From: Spirosoma sp. 48-14
Lineage (GTDB): Bacteria; Bacteroidota; Bacteroidia; Cytophagales; Spirosomataceae
NCBI RefSeq assembly: GCF_001898575.1
Contig: NZ_MKUD01000045.1
Span: 141,382 to 205,381, forward strand
DNA: 64,000 bases
Direction of reading: 5' to 3'
Position 1 is the stretch's first letter. Every line of letters begins with the position of its first letter. This document shows positions 60,201 through 64,000 of the stretch, piece by piece. A program made the position numbers and the translations under genes. The notes under the pieces are model-generated. The model saw only the letters and a list, made by a program, of their open reading frames with translations. It was not told where the DNA came from and did not search any database.

Positions 60201-60863
60201 TTAGTCCCAACACTCCATTATCAGCAGATCGCCGGTTTGCGCTTCGATGCGAACAAAGCCATCTTGAGCCGCTTCGTTGCTGCTGCTGGTAAAGTAGCCA
60301 AGCTGGAGCGTTGCATCCTGAAGGTTGTATTTGAGGCCATCGGACGTAAAGCCGGTTACGGTGCCAACTGGAATCAATGAAATAGGCGTTCCGGCTTCAT
60401 ACCATTTTTCAAATTGGCCGACTAGCGGAAAAATTCGGGAGTGGTCGTCGAGGATCGTGATCCGAATCTGGTCTTTGTACCGCACGATATTGGTCATGTT
60501 CGTGAGTGTATGATCGGCCCGACGACCCGTTGCCCAGATGATATTGACAGCCGGATAGCCCCGTTCGATCAGAAATTCAATACCTTTATCGAGGTCCGTT
60601 TTATTCTGGTCGGGCGTATGAACGATTTCCAGCGGATACTGCTCCGCCATAATTGCTTCCAGATCCAGCCCCCGGTCAAAATCCCCCAGCAGCACATCGA
60701 CCTTAATGCCCAGCTCGAATACGCGCCAGATAGCCCGGTCGAGCACCACGACCGTCGGGCTCCACTCTAAAAGCTGCCCAATCAGTTCGGGCTGGCAGGC
60801 TTCGCCATTGGCAATCAATAGAGCCGGTTCCTGTTTTTCGCGAACGATATGATGTGATGACAT
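60201..60863 (-). CDS. Thiamine diphosphokinase
   Basis: This enzyme makes thiamine diphosphate from thiamine and ATP. The 220 residues include LLIANGEACQPEL, VVVLDRAIWRVFELGIKVDVLLGDFD (residues about 38-65), PDQNKTDLDKGIEFL with the catalytic Asp pair, and WATGRRADHTLTNMTNIV, all standard TPK motifs, followed by the beta-sheet C-terminal domain (GTPISLIPVGTVTGFTSDGLKYNL). No thiamine riboswitch was seen nearby. It is a single gene on the minus strand. Confidence 0.94.
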   Translation of the reverse strand: MSSHHIVREKQEPALLIANGEACQPELIGQLLEWSPTVVVLDRAIWRVFELGIKVDVLLGDFDRGLDLEAIMAEQYPLEIVHTPDQNKTDLDKGIEFLIERGYPAVNIIWATGRRADHTLTNMTNIVRYKDQIRITILDDHSRIFPLVGQFEKWYEAGTPISLIPVGTVTGFTSDGLKYNLQDATLQLGYFTSSSNEAAQDGFVRIEAQTGDLLIMECWD

Positions 60864-60878
60864 AACTGGGCAAATATA

Positions 60879-60965
60879 GTTTACCGTATACGGCTTTCGA
60901 TGTGCTGACGCATCATTGAACTGGCATTAGCTCAATGAATACTGAATACCGTAAACTGTAAACCG
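60879..60965. repeat. Divergent-gene gap with GTTTACCGTATACGG inverted words and GCTGACGC
   Basis: GTTTACCGTATACGG (60879-60893) and the reverse complement of ATACCGTAAACTGTAAACCG (60946-60965) are imperfect inverted copies. GCTGACGC (60904-60911) and a CATTGA/TCAATG stem lie between. It separates the thiamine diphosphokinase gene and the GT87 gene. Confidence 0.5.
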
Positions 60966-61010
60966 AAAACCACTTATCCTGTTTAATTTTACAGAACGTA
61001 AACAGTCCCG

Positions 61011-62180
61011 ATGTTGCAACGCGTTTTTCAATTTCTGACCTTACCCCGACTGATGGGGTTATTTATCGTCCTGTTTTGTTTGGTTGCCCTCCAGAACTAC
61101 CTACTTGGGTATGGCAATTATAACAACTACCTGATGTTTGCCCGCCCGTTCGACAACCTGCTTAAAGACAGAAGTATCTACGGCCTTCATCCGCATCTCT
61201 ATTTCGACAATTATAAATACAGCCCAACATTTGCCTGGCTGATGGGGCCGTTTTATTATATGCCCGATCTGTTGGGTATGACCCTCTGGAATTTACTGAA
61301 CACAGTTGCACTGCTCGCGGGTGTCTGGTATTACCTATCCGACGAAAAAGACCCTGATCGCCAGCGCCGTACCGCCTTACTGATCATCCTTCTGGAAGCA
61401 CTCATTACGGCTCAGAATCTGCAAAGCAACAACCTCATTGTCGGCGCCATACTCCTGGGGCTTTATCATTTGCGTAACGAACGGGTTTGGCAGGCGGCCT
61501 TTTTCTTCGTGCTGTGCGGCTTCATCAAGTTTTACGGGGCTGCGGCTGCGGGCTTCTTTCTCTTTTACCCAAAAAAGCCACAGTTCATTTTAGCGATGCT
61601 AGGCTGGACACTAGTATTTGCCATTGCCCCGGTAACGATGATCCCATTCGACCATCTGCTGGCCGAATATAAAGAATGGTTTAGTGTCATCGTTGTTAGT
61701 AAATTGGGACTACAGGTATCGGTGATGGGGATTGCCGAAGCCTGGTTTGGCATGGCGAAAACGGACAGCAACTACCGTATCATCGAACTGATTGGTGCTA
61801 CGCTGTTTCTGCTACCCTTTTTGCGATTTGGCCTCTGGTCGGATCGACTATTCCAGCGTCGGATGGTGGCCTACTTCCTGTTGTTTATGATTGTATTCAA
61901 CAAAATGGCCGAGTCGCCAACCTATGTCATGGCCGTAACGGGTGTGGCGCTGTGGTGGGTAACCCTTAGCGAACCTGCTCAGTTAGATAAAATCCTGCTG
62001 GCACTGGTCATTATTTTTACCTCTCTTTCGCCAACCGATATTTTCCCACAGGTTGTCCAAAAGCAGTTTTTCCAGCCGTACAACATTAAAGCGATTCCTT
62101 GCCTACTGGTATGGGCACGGATTCAGTACCAGATCTGGACGCAACCCAATTCTGCTCATCGCACCTTACAGACCACCTAG
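61011..62180 (+). CDS. GT87-family integral membrane glycosyltransferase
   Basis: This 389-residue protein has about ten membrane helices and resembles the DUF2029/GT87 family, polyprenyl-phosphate-mannose-dependent mannosyltransferases known best from mycobacteria. The luminal loop after the first helix holds the conserved RSIYGLHPHLYFDNYKYSPTF-like pattern (about residues 56-78) with acidic residues for catalysis. It probably adds a sugar from a lipid carrier to a glycan or lipid. It is convergent with kdsB and their 3' ends overlap by 15 bp. The exact donor and acceptor are unknown. Confidence 0.85.
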   Translation: MLQRVFQFLTLPRLMGLFIVLFCLVALQNYLLGYGNYNNYLMFARPFDNLLKDRSIYGLHPHLYFDNYKYSPTFAWLMGPFYYMPDLLGMTLWNLLNTVALLAGVWYYLSDEKDPDRQRRTALLIILLEALITAQNLQSNNLIVGAILLGLYHLRNERVWQAAFFFVLCGFIKFYGAAAAGFFLFYPKKPQFILAMLGWTLVFAIAPVTMIPFDHLLAEYKEWFSVIVVSKLGLQVSVMGIAEAWFGMAKTDSNYRIIELIGATLFLLPFLRFGLWSDRLFQRRMVAYFLLFMIVFNKMAESPTYVMAVTGVALWWVTLSEPAQLDKILLALVIIFTSLSPTDIFPQVVQKQFFQPYNIKAIPCLLVWARIQYQIWTQPNSAHRTLQTT

Positions 62181-62915
62181 AATCTTCTCAATATCGGCTG
62201 GGCTATCGACACTGGGCGTTTGATAGGTTGTTGCGACGAGTTTGATACGGTAACCAGCTTCCAGCCACCGCAATTGTTCCAGTGATTCGGCTTTCTCCAG
62301 GGGCGACGGGGGCAATTGAGTGATTTTAGCCAGAATATCAGCCCGGTATGCGTATAAACCTACATGTCGGTGATATGCGTGATGCAAATGCCACTGGTCA
62401 GGTTCAATATCCCACAGATATGGAATGGGTAACCGACTGAAGTAGAGCACTTCATTCTGCCCATTGACGACAATTTTGGCTTCTTTGGGATCATGCAGTA
62501 TAGCGGCCGAATCGACAGTAGCCATCTGCGTTGCCAATTCAACCGATCCGTCCAGAATAGCAGCCAGTTCGTCAATTTGTGCCGGATCAATGAAGGGTTC
62601 ATCACCCTGAATATTGATGATATAATCGTTCTCGCTCGGCTCAAGCCCCTCGGCAACCAACCGGTCGTAGGCTTCCCAGCAACGGTCGGTTCCGCTAGGG
62701 TGATCGGTGCGGGTCAAAACTACCTCTTCCCCTAACCGACGCACCGCTTCCGCAATCCGTTCATCGTCGGTGGCGACAACTACTTTGCTTAATGAAGTTG
62801 CCTTTTTTGCCTGCTCCAGCACCCGCTGAATCATGGATTTACCGCCAATATCGGCCAAGGGTTTTCCGGGAAACCGGGTAGAAGCATAACGAGCGGGGAT
62901 GATGCCGATAATCAT
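62166..62915 (-). CDS. kdsB: 3-deoxy-manno-octulosonate cytidylyltransferase
   Basis: KdsB activates Kdo as CMP-Kdo for LPS inner core synthesis. I start it at ATG 62915 (MIIGIIPARYASTRFPGKPLADIGG), giving 249 residues; 16 further upstream codons would translate the GAAAGAGY repeat and are rejected. NTP-transfer motifs are ARYASTRFPGKPL, VVVATDDERI, NIQGDEPFIDP and HRHVGLYAYRA. It is the promoter-distal gene of kdsA - kdsC - kdsB. Its 3' end overlaps the convergent GT87 gene by 15 bp. Cytoplasmic. Confidence 0.97.
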   Translation of the reverse strand: MIIGIIPARYASTRFPGKPLADIGGKSMIQRVLEQAKKATSLSKVVVATDDERIAEAVRRLGEEVVLTRTDHPSGTDRCWEAYDRLVAEGLEPSENDYIINIQGDEPFIDPAQIDELAAILDGSVELATQMATVDSAAILHDPKEAKIVVNGQNEVLYFSRLPIPYLWDIEPDQWHLHHAYHRHVGLYAYRADILAKITQLPPSPLEKAESLEQLRWLEAGYRIKLVATTYQTPSVDSPADIEKILGGL

Positions 62916-62920
62916 TATAA

Positions 62921-63020
62921 AGAGTGAAAGAGTGAAAGAGTGAAAGAGCGACGGGAGATTCACCGAGTTTTAGTTGATTCTCTCTGTGTATCTTCGTGTT
63001 TCTTTGCGCATCTCCGTGTT
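62921..63020. repeat. Two unpaired repeat arms of different families side by side
   Basis: 62921-62950 is a GAAAGAGT/GAAAGAGC arm like those at 8051 and 42843. 62981-63020 is a TCTCTGTGTATCTTCGTGTT arm like the right half of the repeat at 16356-16424. Neither has a complementary partner nearby, so the gap between kdsC and kdsB looks like two broken elements joined. Confidence 0.7.
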
Positions 63021-63024
63021 ATCA

Positions 63025-63726
63025 TTATTTAGGCTCGGGCCCATTCGAGCCCACTATCCAGTACGTAGGTTCGATGGCCTGGCGTTGTTGGTAATACGCA
63101 TCATAAACCGGCTTATAGCGGAGTCGTTCGGCCATCACGGTTTCAAATTGACCTAATAAACCCAGCAGTAATTCGCTGCTCTCGCGCACGGCAAACTGAC
63201 CACTTTGACTACCCGTCACATAGTCGGCAAGACCGTTTCGGATGACATACTCCATAAACAACGGATTGGCGTCCCGCCGAATCATGATCCGAACCCCTGC
63301 TACTTCGGCTACGGACAGGTCGAGGGCATCATCGAAGAAAAAGGCTACTTCCGATGGCTTGAGCTGGTGCTGATCCAGCAAATGATGCAATACGTCGATC
63401 TTGTGCTTGGCCTGCGCGTAGTAGGCATGAAAATGTTCCCGACGCACAAGCATTTCGGCCAGATCGTTCGTTACCCCCGTAATGACAGCGGCAACGGGTA
63501 ATTGCTGGTTATGCTGCAACCAAAGGCCAAACCGGAGCAGGTTCGTACCCATTGAATCGACTTCGCTGAACGAACTGCTACCCGATGCGGTCTTAATCCC
63601 GTTATTAAACACACCGTCCCAGTCGAACACGATGGCCTTCACCGATAGAAGTTTCTTCGCAATCTGGTCGGCAGGCGTAACAAATTTTCCACCCAGGGCG
63701 GTAAAGGCAGTTTCGATTTCAGTCAT
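63025..63726 (-). CDS. HAD-family phosphatase, KdsC-like
   Basis: This is a C0-type HAD phosphatase of 233 residues, expected to dephosphorylate Kdo 8-phosphate between KdsA and KdsB. The nucleophile pair is VFDWDGVF (Asp35 and Asp37), the motif II region VAAVITGVTND, and the late motif FFFDDALDLSVAEVAGVRIMI. It is about 50 residues longer than classic KdsC, with extra residues at both ends, so the fit to KdsC is from neighbourhood as well as fold. It lies between kdsA and kdsB on the same strand. Confidence 0.85.
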   Translation of the reverse strand: MTEIETAFTALGGKFVTPADQIAKKLLSVKAIVFDWDGVFNNGIKTASGSSSFSEVDSMGTNLLRFGLWLQHNQQLPVAAVITGVTNDLAEMLVRREHFHAYYAQAKHKIDVLHHLLDQHQLKPSEVAFFFDDALDLSVAEVAGVRIMIRRDANPLFMEYVIRNGLADYVTGSQSGQFAVRESSELLLGLLGQFETVMAERLRYKPVYDAYYQQRQAIEPTYWIVGSNGPEPK

Positions 63727-63731
63727 TCATT

Positions 63732-63802
63732 GTGGTGTCGGGTTCTCAAACCCGACACTATTGCTGACGCGAGTGGTGTCGGGTTTGAGAACCCGACACC
63801 AC
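63732..63802. repeat. Nested perfect palindromes, GGTGTCGGGTT type
   Basis: Each of two arms (63732-63759 and 63775-63802) is complementary to the other over 27-28 nt and is also a palindrome in itself (GTGTCGGGTT ... AACCCGACAC around four bases). GCTGACGC lies in the loop (63763-63770). It fills the gap between kdsA and kdsC. The structure can fold as one long hairpin or two short ones. Confidence 0.92.
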
Positions 63803-63817
63803 TCACTTTATAGATTA

Positions 63818-64000
63818 TTACGCCAATTCTGGCAGTGTATTCCGGTATTTAACTTCAACGGCATGGAGTTCGAGCAGGGGCTTCAGGAACTCTTCCAGGT
63901 ATCGGATGTCGAGTTGGCTGGCTGCGTCGCAAAGGGCTTCGGATGGGCAGGTATGCGTTTCCACAAACAGGCCATCAACACCCGCAGCGACACCTGCACG
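63818..64000 (-). CDS. kdsA: 3-deoxy-8-phosphooctulonate synthase, C-terminal part (start outside window)
   Basis: The last 60 codons of a frame read in from beyond base 64000 and stop at 63818. They contain AAGVDGLFVETHTCPSEAL (ending near residue -42), the C-terminal signature of Kdo 8-phosphate synthase, with the metal-binding Glu-Thr-His, then LDIRYLEEFLKPLLELHAVE. KdsA condenses phosphoenolpyruvate and arabinose 5-phosphate. It heads the kdsA - kdsC - kdsB run. Only the C-terminus is seen, but the motif and order make the call firm. Confidence 0.9.
   Translation of the reverse strand, partial: RAGVAAGVDGLFVETHTCPSEALCDAASQLDIRYLEEFLKPLLELHAVEVKYRNTLPELA

Noticed and set aside
62916..62963. 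Longer N-terminus for KdsB
   Set aside because: The extra 16 codons translate a GAAAGAGY repeat arm, and the family begins at MIIGIIPARY.

Overview
The window looks like chromosomal DNA of a Gram-negative member of the Bacteroidota, most likely a Cytophagales relative of Spirosoma. The grounds are a SusC-type TonB receptor with an ECF sigma factor and FecR anti-sigma, a type IX secretion sortase-like protein (PorU2 type), PadR plus PspC/head-GIN pairs, Kdo genes for LPS, the absence of clear Shine-Dalgarno sequences, and promoters of the TTTG - about 20 nt - TAnnTTTG form. I see no rRNA operon, CRISPR array, insertion sequence or prophage. The taxonomic call is inference from gene content.

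Layout. 1-3751: ECF sigma, FecR and SusC (cut by the window edge), all on the minus strand. 4425-8044: two sensor kinases, one LytS-like and one TPR-containing. 8327-14795: a plus-strand cluster with an FHA-trypsin fusion, a Ser/Thr kinase, a PP2C phosphatase, a second Ser/Thr kinase and an outer-membrane barrel protein. 14986-18339 (minus): glucose-6-phosphate dehydrogenase, a cupin, 6-phosphogluconolactonase and an O6-alkylguanine methyltransferase. 18581-20120: a histidine kinase with an ethylene-receptor-like membrane domain, and its response regulator. 20275-26784: rpiB, an ABC exporter, a FUSC protein and an S9 peptidase. 26832-31237 (minus): site-2 protease, HAD phosphatase, accA and a beta-CASP nuclease. 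31371-36148: a PBP4-type carboxypeptidase, a CHASE3 kinase with response regulator, hslV and an Lrp regulator. 36231-36555: a stand-alone structured RNA gene with a tRNA-like fold. 36698-42867: lepA, an OmpA-family protein, an MpaB-like protein, serine dehydratase and an AI-2E-type permease. 42938-45868: PspC/head-GIN protein and PadR. 46292-54817: small membrane protein, esterase, TonB-linked barrel, NTF2-like protein, aminopeptidase-like lipoprotein, degenerate retropepsin, CDF transporter and a secreted unknown. 54981-64000: PorU2-like protein, acyltransferase, thiamine diphosphokinase, GT87, and kdsB/kdsC/kdsA for Kdo activation.

Three things stand out. First, the RNA at 36322-36481 has a tRNA acceptor stem, D arm, anticodon arm and T arm, but an approximately 90-nt structured variable region, with its own promoter and terminator. 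Second, at least a dozen intergenic gaps hold long near-perfect hairpins. They have different sequences but a shared design: arms built from 7-8 nt near-repeats, sometimes running into the ends of genes. Third, the FHA-protease/kinase/phosphatase cluster reads as a complete transmembrane phosphothreonine circuit with no secretion system beside it.
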